Origin: Albifimbria verrucaria
Lineage: Eukaryota > Ascomycota > Sordariomycetes > Hypocreales > Stachybotryaceae
Direction: 5' to 3'
Assembly: GCA_020081605.1 (NCBI GenBank)
Contig: JAHREC010000016.1
Location: 1,054,001 to 1,118,000, forward strand
DNA length: 64,000 bases
In this document: positions 22,319 through 34,272 of the stretch, piece after piece
How positions within the stretch are numbered: the first letter of the stretch is position 1
How the letters are laid out: each line of letters begins with the position of its first letter
Translations under genes and position numbers: made by a program
Notes under the pieces: model-generated
Seen by the model: only the letters and a program-made list of their open reading frames with translations
Database searches by the model: none
What the model was told of the DNA's origin: nothing

Positions 22319-25300
22319 CTTGACGGTCGTCGATGAATAGAAGTTGTTACTCGAGAAGAGAGCGATGGAAGAGAGTGTGTTTGTGCTTGTGAAGCAGATG
22401 TCTGTGAAAGAGAGAAGGGCTGTTGATGAGATGGGCTCGAACTGGTTTGAAAGAGTCTGAAGAGACAAAGATTGTGTGTGCGTGGTGCAGTGGTGGGATG
22501 AGTGAGTGGCTGAGAATGGATGAAGAGAAGAAGAAGAAGAAAAAGAAGAAGAGAGAGAAAAGGGTAGAGCTTCAGGCTCGAGGAGAGATATGTTTGTAAT
22601 CGACCAGCTTGGACAGATAACAATTGGGGAAAGAATCCATGCTCCAGCTTGGCAAGTGAGCAGCAGAAGGGACCAAAGCAGAGAGAAGAAGCACAAGAAG
22701 AAGGAGGCAGCTCATACACGTCAGAACATGAGACGAGATAAGACGTCATTGGATCATTCTGCCCCTTTAAGCGAGCGAGAGCATGGGAAGAGGAAGGCAT
22801 CCGGGCTTGGCTCTACTGTCTAAGGGTCAACATGCGATGGGAAGGAGTACCAGAGGAGAAATGTAGCCCCACTCATTGTAAGAGGTATGAGCATGTTGTG
22901 CTGTGCTATCAGAGTCATTGAGGAGTGAGGATAACAAGGAGGCGAAGGAGTGTCATGGTCGAAAGCACTTTGGCTCTATTAGTACGAATTGAGAGACTGG
23001 AGCAAGCCATGACGATCTCGATGTGAGGCCATGGGACAATACCAATCTAGTGATCTTACAATGAATGCTTTCCATGTGCTTCACTCCAACAGCTACTGGT
23101 AGCGGTGAATAGAGCCTGCACTTGAGCACCTTGATGGAGCAACTTCATCATGGCTCGCTTATCTACGAGTCTCTGGGCCAGAATGAGCGCATAGCAAGAT
23201 ATGACACCATCCTCAAGGCAGGAGCTCGAACCCATGGGGCCAACGGAGCCTCGGATTGGCCTGGCTAGGCGAAGACAGTTGGAAGAAGTTGCGAGAGCGG
23301 GTCCTTATCACAGGCACTAGCGTGTCTTTGCCCCAACAGATGCCTTGCTGCCTGATAGAAGAGACAGGAGGCAGGAGTGAAAGGTCCCTTATGCGAGAAT
23401 GAACATGAGGTACCAATCTTGAGTGGCTTCTTGAAACGATGGCCCTGTGTTGGTGTAGGTACGATGCGGCAGAGCTACGACTACGCTTGGAAGCAGGACT
23501 CGCCTTAGTGTGGACGGGATCTTCAGGCACAAACCCCTTGGTACTAGCCTCGATGCAATATCTGGGGTCGTGCATGAAACCAGGTCCTGTCATGGGGACT
23601 GTCTGTGGCGATCCTGGTAGTCCCGGTCCTCGAAAGATGCAGGTCGCACTCTTGCATGGCTTAAGCAAGACAGTTTTCCCTTACGGTAGAGTCTACCCTT
23701 GGCATGCTTGTTCAACCAGCGGTTTGTTCACCAAAATAATCTGCTCCCAGTCGCTAACAGAGCCTCTCAGCAGTCCTATCAGATACACTGCGTCACGATC
23801 GATTCCGTCGAACTGTTTTCCGCCTCGATGCCCGTTGGATCTGCCCTACTGCTCCACGTGAATCATTTGCAACCGAACCTCTATTGAAAGAAATCATCCT
23901 TAACCCGTTAGACTAGCCGGGGTGTTGTAGCCCGAATCGTGTGGACCTAACCTGATGCTCGCACCTAGTTCGAAACAAGTCGCGTCGTGAAAAGGATTGG
24001 GGAATCAAGCGTTCGTTTACTTGGTATTTCCATTATGGATTTGGGGTTAGTTCTCACACTCATCATCTTGTGGTCTTCGTCCTTTCTTGTTGTTTGACCA
24101 ATGTATCTGACATGTAGCGTTTCCTGCAGCCTCTCCTTTGACGCATTCTTCATTACCGCGGCATGGAGACACTCACCCTGTGTCCAATCAGCAGAGTCCT
24201 CCTCGATTTGATCTCGAGCTCGGTTGAAGTCATTGACTTCTCCCCAGTTGTTACAGTACGCGCTCGTATCGATTCCATCAAGATTTGCTTTCGCCTAGCC
24301 ACGCTCTCTCCTTGGCCTCGTCGTTCGACCATGACCTCTTCTTTTTGCAGGCACCCGAATTTCATGACATCAGTCAAAGTATTAACAAAGAGTTTCCGAC
24401 TTTACTTCCTTTGTTGTTCATCCAAGATGGCTCGCGAACAAGCCAGAATACGGTCACCACCACTTCTTCTACATTCTTTCAATGGGCAAGTCGATCTATA
24501 GTACCAAAAGTCTATGGCCACTTAAGGTAATGAAAACCACTGTAGATGTGTTAAGGTACCGCTACTGTATTTTGGAAGCATGTTCATCTGTCGGTTTGGT
24601 GTCAGAAAGTTCAAGATCAATCCGATAGAGATTGGGTCCATGGCAGGCGCGTTTGCCAACGCCTTAGTCTCAAATCTTACCATTGTGGGCTTACATCTCA
24701 GGCTCCCAAAGTCTCCAGAACTTTACGCTGCGGTACTCTTAACATAATTTGAAGAGCCTAAAGCTATCTCGGAACTAGGAGTTCCTACCAGTTACGCCAG
24801 CTTGCTAGACAGTTGACAAGAATCATGATTTATCAGTACCAAACCCCTTCGAATGCAGTACTTTTTATGTCATTGTTATTCTTGAAAGGCTTGTCCCGCT
24901 AATTCCCAATGTGTTATTCAGATTACAAACTACACCATAATGCCGCTGACGGTTGCACCGTTCATGTGTGAAAGACCGAGCATGCTCGATTCCCTCGATG
25001 CCATATAGACCTTTATTCCTTCCAGCTCCGTCTCACCACATTTTCGCTTGCGATTCATTCGACATCATCTCCAACCATGCAAAGCTTCCCACCATGACAA
25101 CAAATCCATATCTTACAAGGTCGTTAACTTGTGTCGCTCCCCTTCAGTCTTTCGTCGAGAGATCTTAAGTCGAAATCGGGATTGCAGACAATCGCTGTAT
25201 CGCCCTTATGGCCTTGAGACTTAATGTGGCCTTTCTCTCTCGAGTATTCGAGCTAAAATCGCTGTCATGGGAGTTTGCAAGGCGCTGGCATCTCGATTAG

Positions 25301-25321
25301 CTCGTTATAACTGCAGTGCGT
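22319..25321. other. Gene-poor intergenic region
   Basis: 3 kb. The first 400 bases are a purine-rich plus strand, that is, a CT-rich leader for the minus-strand barrel gene. Beyond about 22800 I find no reading frame with a recognisable domain; the longest (23213-23668, minus) has no family resemblance. No transposase remnants or terminal repeats were seen. Confidence 0.45.
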
Positions 25322-26246
25322 TTACTTACTTACCCTATCGGTTCTCCATTGCGTAAGCATCTCGCTAAGATCATGGCGATTGTTCAAGCTGCCAGGTTTC
25401 CGCGTATAAAGATATTCATCGAACAGATTCCACGGATTTATATCCCCAGGACCATCGCTTTCGTTTGGCGCAAGAGCATTAGCGAGATTAATGTATTCGT
25501 TGGAAGATAATCCCTCTGGCCGCCTGGGCTGAAACCCTGGCAGGCCGGCCTTGCTAAGGAGGTTGGCCAGATCGGAGTCCAGGTCCTCAGTGCTGGTGGT
25601 TGTATCCTTACGCTCAGTAATCGCACGACTACGTTCGGTTTTCCATTGCAGTACCAAGCGCTCTGCCCCTCCATCGACAAGATAGTTCCCATCCAAGACA
25701 CTGCTTCCTTTAATCCCCGGACTTCATAGTTGTGCCGAGTGAGTGGCACCACTCGATCTACAAAGGGCACTTGGGAGAAATCGGCAATAACTTCGAAACA
25801 GGAAACGTGGTACAAGTCTACACAGAGCTTAGTTGCAATGACTGATTGAGCGTTGAATGAAGATCCATACCAGCTGTACCTCCCCTACCCTTCACGAGGC
25901 TACCGACCTCAATGGAGGGGCTCAGAGCAATTCGATAGTGGCCAGGTTGGATCGGACCCTTGTTGCAAGTTGCTAGCCTACATCGCGAACCTCTGTTCGA
26001 ACAAGGAGCTATCTCGATATAAAACTGTACTGGAAACGGAGCTGATTTGGGTGGATCAGAATCCCCAGGTGTTTGCGGCAAGCCGATGGCTTTGTTCAGC
26101 ATCTGTTTTTGTGACGCCAGCAAGCTTTCGTTGATGGCTTCTCCATAAACCTCTGCAGGCGAAGCCAATGAAGCTGATCCACCAGAAGATAACGTCATGC
26201 TTCTCATCGAGTCTGGTTGTGTGCGCGTTCCTTGAGTCAATGGCAA
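25322..26246 (-). CDS. PARP-type-zinc-finger-like protein, 3' end uncertain (one frame break)
   Basis: Conserved fungal protein of unknown role. Exon 1 (25871-26246) begins MPLTQGTRTQPD and ends in a Cys/basic block, SNRGSRCRLATCNKGPIQPG, then YRIALSP. Intron 25818-25870 joins it to DLYHVSCFEVIADFSQ. The pattern CxxxxC...HVxC is like a PARP-type zinc finger, though the first pair is spaced by four rather than two residues. The following RVVPLTRHNYEVRGLK and LDGNYLVDGGAERLVLQWK look conserved. One base is missing near 25700 between these two blocks. The coding frame then reaches a strong donor GTAAGTAAGT at about 25333. The stop at 25322 therefore probably lies inside an intron, and a last exon downstream is likely but I cannot place it. 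DNA-break or nucleic-acid binding is only a guess from the finger. Confidence 0.55.
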
Positions 26247-27617
26247 GTGGAGTTCGACATCGAAGCGGCAGGAATCACGGCTGGTAAAATGGCCGCGCGG
26301 AGTATGAAGTTGGGCCTTGAACCGTCTCTTTATATCGGCCTATACCCTGTATATGCAGTTGGTCAGAAGTACATATTTAGTATGAGGTCTTGCCGTGTTT
26401 CCCATTCCATCCAGCAATGGCCAGCAACCAACCAGTGGGGATATAAGTATTTCGTCAAGGGCCTGGCCATCATGACACCACACCTCCTTGTAAGATCCCG
26501 AACAGTCCTAATTTATTATTCTTTGCAAGGGGCTCCTGGAAGCCTGTGAAACGGCAGATAGCGTCAGGCCGTGCTCAGATGCAGCAAGCTATGTACGTGC
26601 GTAAAAAGGCATTTTGGCAACTGAGGCGTGTTGGTTCTTCCATTATGGGGCAACCATCCGTTGGCCCCCAACCTTACCGCCGTACACAGCCTAGCTTGGG
26701 TTGTACTCAGATCAAAGTAGGGAAACAATCTGACATTGGCTCTTGTGGTATTTTTCCTCGCTGCTTTAACTTCATTGGTTTATATGCGCTCATGGTATAT
26801 TTTCGGTGGCTCCAGAGGAGAGGTGGATGCGCATGGAAGTGCGACCATTTGCTGTTTTGGATCTCCCACCAGGAGCCAACATCGGACATTGGATAAGCGC
26901 CTCTGACTAAGGTATGGGAATTGTTTCGTCAACGTATGCATCCACCTTCAGCGAGTAGTCACCTGGGCCCATTTACTTTCCCAGCAGCGCAGCTCTTCAT
27001 CAATGAGCAGTAATTGCGTCGGGTGTTGTGATGATCAGCAATACCGGGTAGGCTCATTTAGGAAACTTCACGCACAGATGCCTTCCAACTATGGACATTG
27101 ATTTCCTAACCAGGTAACGTTCTATAACTAGACCCGTCTCATATACCAAGGAGCCCACAGGGAGTGCTAATCTCTATTGTCGTAGGGGTTGACATGTGGT
27201 CGCATCTGGAAGAGTGCTTATGTCTAGAGCGGCTACACATCATGCATAGACCAAGCTATCCAGCTTGGCGAGATAGGGAACTGAATCCAGGTCATCATCA
27301 AGCCATGAGTGGGTAATGCCGATTAGTAATATTTGATAAATACGTGAGGGATTATCGCTAATAAGCTGTTCGAGAAGAGGGAAGTGCTCCAGGATTGAGT
27401 CTCGTTCGATGCATGATGCCTGCTACCACCGATCCGACTTGAGTCCTAATATCAGGACAAAAGCGCTAAATGTTTTAGCCCTGCCCCACCTTTGAATTCT
27501 CATATACGTCCGTAATTGCGGAGTGATTGCTGCCGTTGCATCCTTTCATCTAAGATCTAGTAAGCCGAAGGTTTGCTGCAGACCATCGTGCACTTAAGGC
27601 TTGGCCATTTGCCAAAC
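26247..27617. other. Divergent intergenic region
   Basis: 1.4 kb between the minus-strand finger gene and the plus-strand HET gene; it should contain both promoters. No gene recognised; open frames of 110-116 codons (26217-26896) have no coding pattern. Confidence 0.45.
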
Positions 27618-29333
27618 ATGCGGCTTCTCAATACCAGCACGGGTGTCTTTGAGGAGTTTATTGGCAGGAATATACCTAAATATGCTATCCTTTCCCATAC
27701 CTGGGAGGAGGAGGAGGTCTCCTACACAGCTATGATGAGCGATCCGTCATACCAGAAGATGAAAGGATATCAGAAGATCAAGATGACAAGTGAAATTGCT
27801 CTGCAGGCTGGATATCGCTATGTGTGGATTGATACGTGCTGCATCGATAAGACCAGTAGTGCGGAGTTGACCGAGGCTATCAACTCTATGTACAGATGGT
27901 ATCAACGTGCCCAGATTTGCTATGTCTTCTTGTCTGATCTTGACGCCTCTGCATCTCTAGATGATGCGCTGAAGCGCTGCCGGTGGTTTACTCGCGGATG
28001 GACTCTGCAAGAGCTTATTGCCCCACGCACAATTATCTTCTTTGACCAGCAATGGAAGAGCAGAGGCACAAAGAAGGATATGATTGGGAAACTCTCCAAG
28101 ATTACCGGAATTGATACAGCGATCCTGAGTGGCGCGCAACCTCTCGCCACTATGTCTGTTGCCCAGAAGATGTCGTGGGCAGCTAAGAGGAAACTACAAG
28201 AATTGAGGATACAGCCTACTGTCTACTCGGAATATTTGATGTCAATATGCCACTTCTTTATGGTGAAGAGGGTAAGGCATTCCGACGACTACAGGAAGAA
28301 ATCGTCAAATCTACCTCTGATTTAAGCATCTTTGCTTGGAAGCTGCCAGTCAAAAAGAGTAAGGCAAATAGTGCAAAGCACCGCGTGTTTTGCGGCTTGT
28401 TGGCCGAGTCCCCTCGTTTCTTCGCGGAGTCGAGTTCCTTTTCAAGGTTGCCGCGACAAGATTTCCAGGATTTTTCCTTTTCCAACAGTGGTATCAAGAT
28501 ACAATCCCAAATACTGTCCGAGCCAATTCCAGGCAAGCGGGCGTTTCGATATGTGTTGCCTCTAGATTGCTCACCCGACGGGAAGATGTCTCTTGGCGTC
28601 CGACTACGCAAATGCGGCGCTGATCGGTTCGTCAGAGAAGATCCGTGGAACCTAGCCAGATACTCAAAGCCTCTGTGGCCAAACGCCCCGAGAGTGAGAT
28701 ATCTCCTGGCAGAGCTTCCGAGGGAGGCTTCAGTGAAGACTCTCAAACGGCGGATACGAAACACGTCATTGCACAAACACGACCACATGCGCTACAGATC
28801 CAGCGACCGACTGACATGGAGATTTATGATGCCTGGCCGTGGCCTAGCTTCGACGACGAAGATCAGCTGTTCTTTGTTCCAGCAGGCAGTGTATGGGACG
28901 CAGCCTCCTTAAGGCTCTGGACCGGGTTCACGGGCCCTAAGGGAAACAAAGTTGAATTCGAGACGGTGTTTTTGCGCTTGGCTGGACATCGCAAGATGTC
29001 AACAAGCTGCAATGCACAGTGTTGGACTACCGGAAACATGCGGGCGCACTGAAGGACGCGCAGACAGAGATGACTCAATGGAACCATAATAGGTATCAGG
29101 TTATGGATACACTGATTCACCACAAAATCCCAAAGGCATCGGTAGCTTTATTCGAGATCCCAGGAACCAAAACGACGGCAGCCGTGTCCTTCAAGCCTAT
29201 TCTTGTTTCTGAACCTAGCATATGTCCGGAGAAGTTCTGGAGGATAGAGTTCGCCTGCAATGTCTACGGAGCGAAGGAGGTTCCCAAGGTCGAATATGGG
29301 GAATGGAAGATCAGCTATGGGACTTGGAGATAG
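27618..29333 (+). CDS. HET-domain protein (three frame breaks)
   Basis: Heterokaryon-incompatibility-type protein; HET domains trigger fungal cell death after non-self recognition and have a TIR-like fold. Met 27618 starts MRLLNTSTGVFEEFIGRNIP, the usual opening. All three HET boxes are present: YAILSHTWEEEEV, GYRYVWIDTCCIDK and CRWFTRGWTLQELIAP. After the second-domain hallmark AYCLLGIFDVNMPLLYGE the C-terminal half has no named domain but reads as ordinary protein through YDAWPWPSFDDED and ends KVEYGEWKISYGTWR. The frame slips by one lost base at GG 28189-28190, at about 28749-28753 and at the T-run 28969-28973. No intron is needed. No NACHT, ankyrin or WD repeats are attached, so this is a stand-alone HET effector of about 570 residues. 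Its neighbour downstream is a dynamin-like GTPase in the same orientation. Confidence 0.88.
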
Positions 29334-30264
29334 AGTGACCGGATATGAGGTGGTGGCCAAAAGTGACTGGATGCGCAAGAACTAGAACATTACCAAATAC
29401 ATGGTAGATAGCGCCCATATTAAATGAGCAATTCTTGAATGATGCTTGGATATAGTACCATTGGACCTATTCCTTAACAGAAGCGGTCTTGTCTGGTGTA
29501 TGTATACGGCTCACTGCGACTCATTGCTGTTGAACCATGGCTATGGCATAGTCTCTGATGACATCCATGACTTTCCACAATCATTAAAAGCAAGCATATG
29601 ATGCTTTATACGGGGTTTGATTAGAGGTCTAGGACCCAATATGTCTATTTTAGGTTGGAATTATGCTGCCGACTGCGAAAATCATCACCATAGCCAGCTA
29701 GTCGTACGCAATCCAGCCAAAACTCCAAAAAGCAAGCCATAATGAGTTAGTTTGTTGTTTCTATTGTATTTCCGTATCAATTGAGAGGCTACTTCGTAAT
29801 ATCAGAGCGTCTGACTCGATGCTGTGCCAACCTCAGGTATGGTGCCATTGTCGGCTACCCCTGAGCTTCCCAAGGGTGACCGCAATGTTATCTCTTTTCT
29901 CAACCAAAGCTGCAGCATTCCGTTCATTACGACTGATACAATCGAAAAGCAAGGATATTATGACATGTCTCTTGTTGTGGCCTTACATGACCAATGGGCC
30001 GATGGGATTTGCTGAACGGTGGTAGGCCTCCAGCATTATTCCGCCCGCATCGCAAATTGGCACCAAAGTTTCAGGCATCACGCCTGACCGACTGATACAG
30101 ATTTTGGCCTATTTAAACTGGGACACCTCTTTTAATCTAGCAGTCGAACTTGAACCTTGATCTAATCTATCCCTCGAGGTCATACGCACATAAGACTTCC
30201 CTCTATACTGCTACTTGCACCTAACTCCCCTCTATTGCTTCCTTCAAACTGTTTGGGTACCAAG
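29334..30264. other. Intergenic region with a possible gene remnant
   Basis: 0.9 kb between the HET gene and the dynamin-like gene. The only protein-like segment is at 29839-30015. Confidence 0.45.
29839..30015 (+). other. Short orphan reading frame, possible gene fragment
   Basis: 58 codons beginning MVPLSATPELPKGDRN and ending ALHDQWADGIC. The composition is balanced and protein-like, with acidic/aromatic patches (TTDTIEKQGYYDMS), unlike the shadow frames around it. There is no signal peptide or domain. It could be the end of a decayed gene or one exon of a small protein. I do not recognise it. Confidence 0.2.
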
Positions 30265-32742
30265 ATGCTACTTAAAAAGTTGAAGACTATCGATGTGGAG
30301 GGCTTGTCCTCCACCAAGCATCTGCAGCTTCTCAATTCCATCGACAAACTTCGTTCGCAAGGAATCGATCACTACATCTCCCTTCCTCAGATCGTTGTCT
30401 GTGGCGACCAGTCATCCGGCAAGAGCTCCGTGCTCGAAGCTATCTCTGGCGTACCCTTTCCTGTTAAGAGTAACCTTTGCACGAGATTTCCTATTGAACT
30501 CGTCCTTCGAAAAACCCCCATACCGGAATCCGTGTCTCAATCATTAGACATCAAGATGACGCTTCCGACAATACCAATCGATCCTCCATTGCCGAGTTCG
30601 AAGAAAAACTGGACAGTTACGAAGACTTGCCCAGTCTCATAGAAGCGGCAAAAACGGCTATGGGAGTGGTGACTTATGGGAAAACTTTCTCAAAGGACAC
30701 GCTACACATTGAGATCAGCGGCCCCAATCATCCACACCTGACAATTGTTGATCTCCTGGCTTGATTCATTCAGAAACAAAGCATCAATCTGCCTCGGATG
30801 TTGAATTGATACAGGATGTCGTGCAACGGTACATGAAAAAACCAAGAACGATTATTCTTGCGGTTGTTTCGGCAAAGAACGACTATGCAAACCAAATCGT
30901 TCTTAAACTAGCCCGCTTGGCTGACCCCAATGGAAATCGTACCTTGGGAGTCATCACGAAGCCGGATACGCTTCTACCAGGCTCTTTAAGTGAGCGAACG
31001 TACATATCCCTAGCCAGAAACAGAGAGATTGAGTTTAGACTGGGATGGCATGTCTTGAAAAACATGGACTCTGAAGCTGGAATATGTTCACTGCTAGAGC
31101 GTGATGCTCACGAGACTCAATTCTTTTCTGGAGGTACATGGGCAGATCTCCCGAAGGCTCCCTAGGGATCAAGAAACTCAGAGATAGATTGAGCGACCTA
31201 CTCTTCAATCAAATCGCTGTGGAACTTCCTAGACTGATTGAGGAGATTGAGGAGAAGACGGTCATCTGCCAGGAGTCCCTTCGTAGGCTTGGTAGGCCCT
31301 GCATCACAACCGACGAGCAGCGAGTGTACGTCTTCGAGGTTAGCGACAGCTTCAATAAATTGTTGAAAGCTGCTATTGACGGAAATTATGACGCCTCTTT
31401 TTTCGGAAATGCTGAAACTGCCTCAGGATACCAAAGGCATTTACGTGCTGTAATTCAGAACCTGAATGACGATTTTGCAGTAGATATTACGGAAAAGGGG
31501 CGTCGGTATGAAGTCACATCCGACCCAGATTCAAAGGCAACATCTGGCGGTCAACAGCTATTGACTCGAGAGGAATTTACCATCAAAGTTGTTAACCTCA
31601 TGCAGCGGAGCAGAGGACGAGAACTATCTGGCATGTTCGACCCAATGATTGTATCGAAGCTTTTCAGAGAGCAATCATCCCCGTGGACAAATCTGGTGAT
31701 GGCTCATGTGAAGAACGTTTGGACGGCTGCTAAAGTGTTCTTGAAGCAGCTTACTACTCATGTCGCAGATGCATCTACTATCCAGGCCATGTTACGGCTT
31801 ATAATTGAGCCGAAATTGAGTGAAATTCTAATACTCATGCGCGAGAGAACTAGGGAGCTTATTCAACCTCATCAAAATGGCCACCCTATTACATACAACC
31901 TGTCATTTCTCGACACTGTTGCCAGGATTCGTTCTGATAGGAATTCCGCACAGATTTGGAATGTTCTAAAGAAATTTGGTCGCAGCTCATCTGCGACGTT
32001 ATCGCCAAGACCGATGGTGTCTGATGCTGAGATTGACCTGCACGCAGTCCATAGGGCAATTTTGGACAAAGTGGTTGAGGAGGATGAGAAACGTCATGTT
32101 GCTTCTCAAGTGTTAGACTACGTCGAAGCATATTATCAGGTAAGTGGCTGGTGTATCATATATTATTGCAGCTGATTCTTACACACCTTCAGATTGCGCT
32201 TCAAAGGTTCATTGACGACGTATCAGTTGAGGTGGTCGAAACATGCCTGATTAAGCAACTGGAACAAGTATTCAACACCCTGGAAGTTGTCAAAATGTCT
32301 AAGGAGAAAATCTCCCAAATTGCCGGCGAAACAGAGAGAAGCAAGAAAATCCGCGACGACTTGCAAAAGCAGCTAGATGTTTTAACTAAAGGCATGGATA
32401 TATGCAAGGAATTCGCTGTTGTTGATATTACCAGTACGTTGTCTTAACACCAGACCTCTTTGAACGAGCAGAAGAGCCCTAATGTTTTCTACGTCAGCCC
32501 CCAACGATGCCGGTGGAAAGCTTGACGAGGACGGATTTGATGGAGAAGTGCACAAGGAAGGACTTGTAAATTATACACAGGTGAGCGATTCCGAATCAGA
32601 GGGCAAGGTTGAAGCCAAAAAGCTACCTGTAGTTGGGACTATCTCGGATGCTCTATCAAAAACACACGAAGACTTCTTTGCTTCACACACGGCTCCAAAA
32701 AGAACAAGAAGAAGAAGGACAAAAAGGACGAGCCGCGCTTGA
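30265..32742 (+). CDS. Dynamin/Mx-like GTPase (three to four frame breaks)
   Basis: Large GTPase of the fungal Mx-like dynamin group, membrane-remodelling proteins whose animal relatives act in antiviral defence. Met 30265 begins [15 protein letters not shown]1 is [16 protein letters not shown] (about 30405), followed by [13 protein letters not shown] (G2 Thr). G3 is DLPGLIHSE (after repair at 30755) and G4 is ITKPD (about 30955). The middle/stalk region runs to intron 32140-32192, then a GED-like coiled segment ([22 protein letters not shown]). Intron 32434-32497 joins DIT to [13 protein letters not shown]. Single lost bases are seen at CCCCC 30515-30519, CC 30755-30756 and GG 31155-31156. 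Near 32695 another slip is likely, because the alternative frame gives a lysine-rich tail and a stop near 32785. No PH domain or proline-rich tail, as in Mx-type members. Confidence 0.88.
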
Positions 32743-33817
32743 GCCAATGCCAGAGCCGTCTTCCCCAAGGACGAGGAAATATAGCTTAGACTACCAAAAA
32801 TACGCTATTTTGTACTCCAGGCCTTTACATCTTGATGAAGTTGTAGCTTTTTGTACAAGCCACTAGCAAATGACCATTTATCTCTTCAGTCGTGTGAACT
32901 TGATCCCACTCACCCCTGGCATATCTGTATTATGGAAATGATTCCTGATTTATCTTTGCTCTATAATCAGACCCTGAGCTAAGCGCAACCTTAGACAAAG
33001 TCGATAACAATGGATCAGCATTTTCTGTCAATATATAGCAGCTAATAACCATAAAGATTGGAGCGCCAATCTATGTTTGGGAACGATCTTCAATCAGTCA
33101 GGTACGATTTGGTGACGGTGGGTCAGGATCTACCTGCTGAGCAACCAACTCCACCCACGACTTTGACATAACATATGAATACTATAATAATTTTTTTCGG
33201 GAGAGCTTTTCGTCTCTCTATTTTGCTCGTGTAATTGATTCAGCTTCGCAATATCTAAGCCAGGAACCAAGACAAGTCTCTCAATCGTATGCCGCATAGA
33301 CATCGTAGGATGGCTTGTGTTTCTAGCATGTGTGAGACAAGATGGATACAGAGGCCCAATTGTCCTAATTGGGCATGTCACTGTCCTCTCAGCCTGCCGA
33401 TCATCCGGAGCTCTCATCCACTCACGCACTGCAACCCATCCCCTGTCTTTCATGACCTTCCAATTCCGTTGGCTTAGCCTGTTTCACAGCAATTTGACAG
33501 CGATGGGCCGGACTCCCGGCACATGTTAGCTATGAAGCCCCGTGAGTGGTCATACGCAGCCGCCAGTAGATATGCCTTCCCTCAATTGGAAAATAGCTGG
33601 CAGATGTGGATGATGATCTGCCATCAAAAGAGCAGGAATTGTGACCGACCAGTGGAGACGGACGTGAGACATCGGAAGAGATGCCGTTGATCATGTAAAT
33701 ATAAAGCAGTTGGACTCTCGCTGCATCAAGGCTATGTCTTCTCCATCTCCATCAACACCTGCTACTTCTCCTAGAACCAGAGCTAGTAACCAAGGTTTAG
33801 ACATCTATCTTGTCAAG
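32743..33817. other. Intergenic region; promoter of the RNase gene at its end
   Basis: 1.1 kb. The last part contains an AATATAAAG element at about 33697-33705, roughly 115 bases before the RNase start codon. Nothing else recognised. Confidence 0.45.
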
Positions 33818-34272
33818 ATGAAGTTCACTTTCGGCCTCCTCTCTGTCTTCGCCGCGTGCGCTGCCGCCGCACCCACGGAGCTTGACCGTCGAGGTGCTGC
33901 TACCTGTGGCAGCGTGTCCTACAGCGCATCTCAAGTCAGTGCTGCTTCATCTGCTGCCTGCGACTACGTGCAGAGCGGTGATACTGCTGGCAGTTCCACC
34001 TACCCACACCAGTACCGCAACTACGAAGGCTTTGAGTTCAAGGGCCTTGATGGTCCTTTCTATGAGTTCCCTATTTTGTCCTCGGGACGAGTCTACACCG
34101 GCGGTATGTATTGATCGCTTTGAGTGTGTCACAAGTAATACTAACGAACTGGACAGGCTCTCCTGGCGCTGATCGAGTTGTGATCACAGGAGACTGTGTT
34201 GAAGCTGGTACCATCACTCACACTGGCGCCAGTGGAAACAACTTCGTGGCATGCGGAGGAACTTCCAAATAA
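33818..34272 (+). CDS. Secreted guanyl-specific ribonuclease (RNase T1/F1/N1 family)
   Basis: Extracellular endoribonuclease that cuts RNA 3' of guanosine. Exons are 33818-34103 and 34157-34272, with intron 34104-34156 (GTATGT...GGACAG); the product is 133 residues. Signal peptide: [19 protein letters not shown], followed by a likely propeptide to DRR. The mature enzyme, about 107 residues, begins [13 protein letters not shown]. The catalytic set of the T1 family is visible in order: Tyr and His in [11 protein letters not shown], Glu in YEFPILSSG, Arg in GADRVVITG and His in [11 protein letters not shown]. Four cysteines (TCG, AACDY, GDC, VACGG) fit the two disulphides of F1/N1-type enzymes. 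It is one of only two protein genes here without a frame break. It is a plain nuclease of the small T1 type, without the long loops of ribotoxins. Confidence 0.95.

Noticed and set aside
22021..22800. 259-codon minus-strand frame overlapping the barrel-protein gene
   Set aside because: It is the shadow of the true frame plus its CT-rich leader, giving Ser/Leu/Thr-rich simple sequence.
33818..34272. Ribotoxin (sarcin-like) identity for the RNase gene
   Set aside because: The mature protein is only about 105 residues and lacks the long loops of ribotoxins; all signatures are of small guanyl-specific T1/F1 enzymes.
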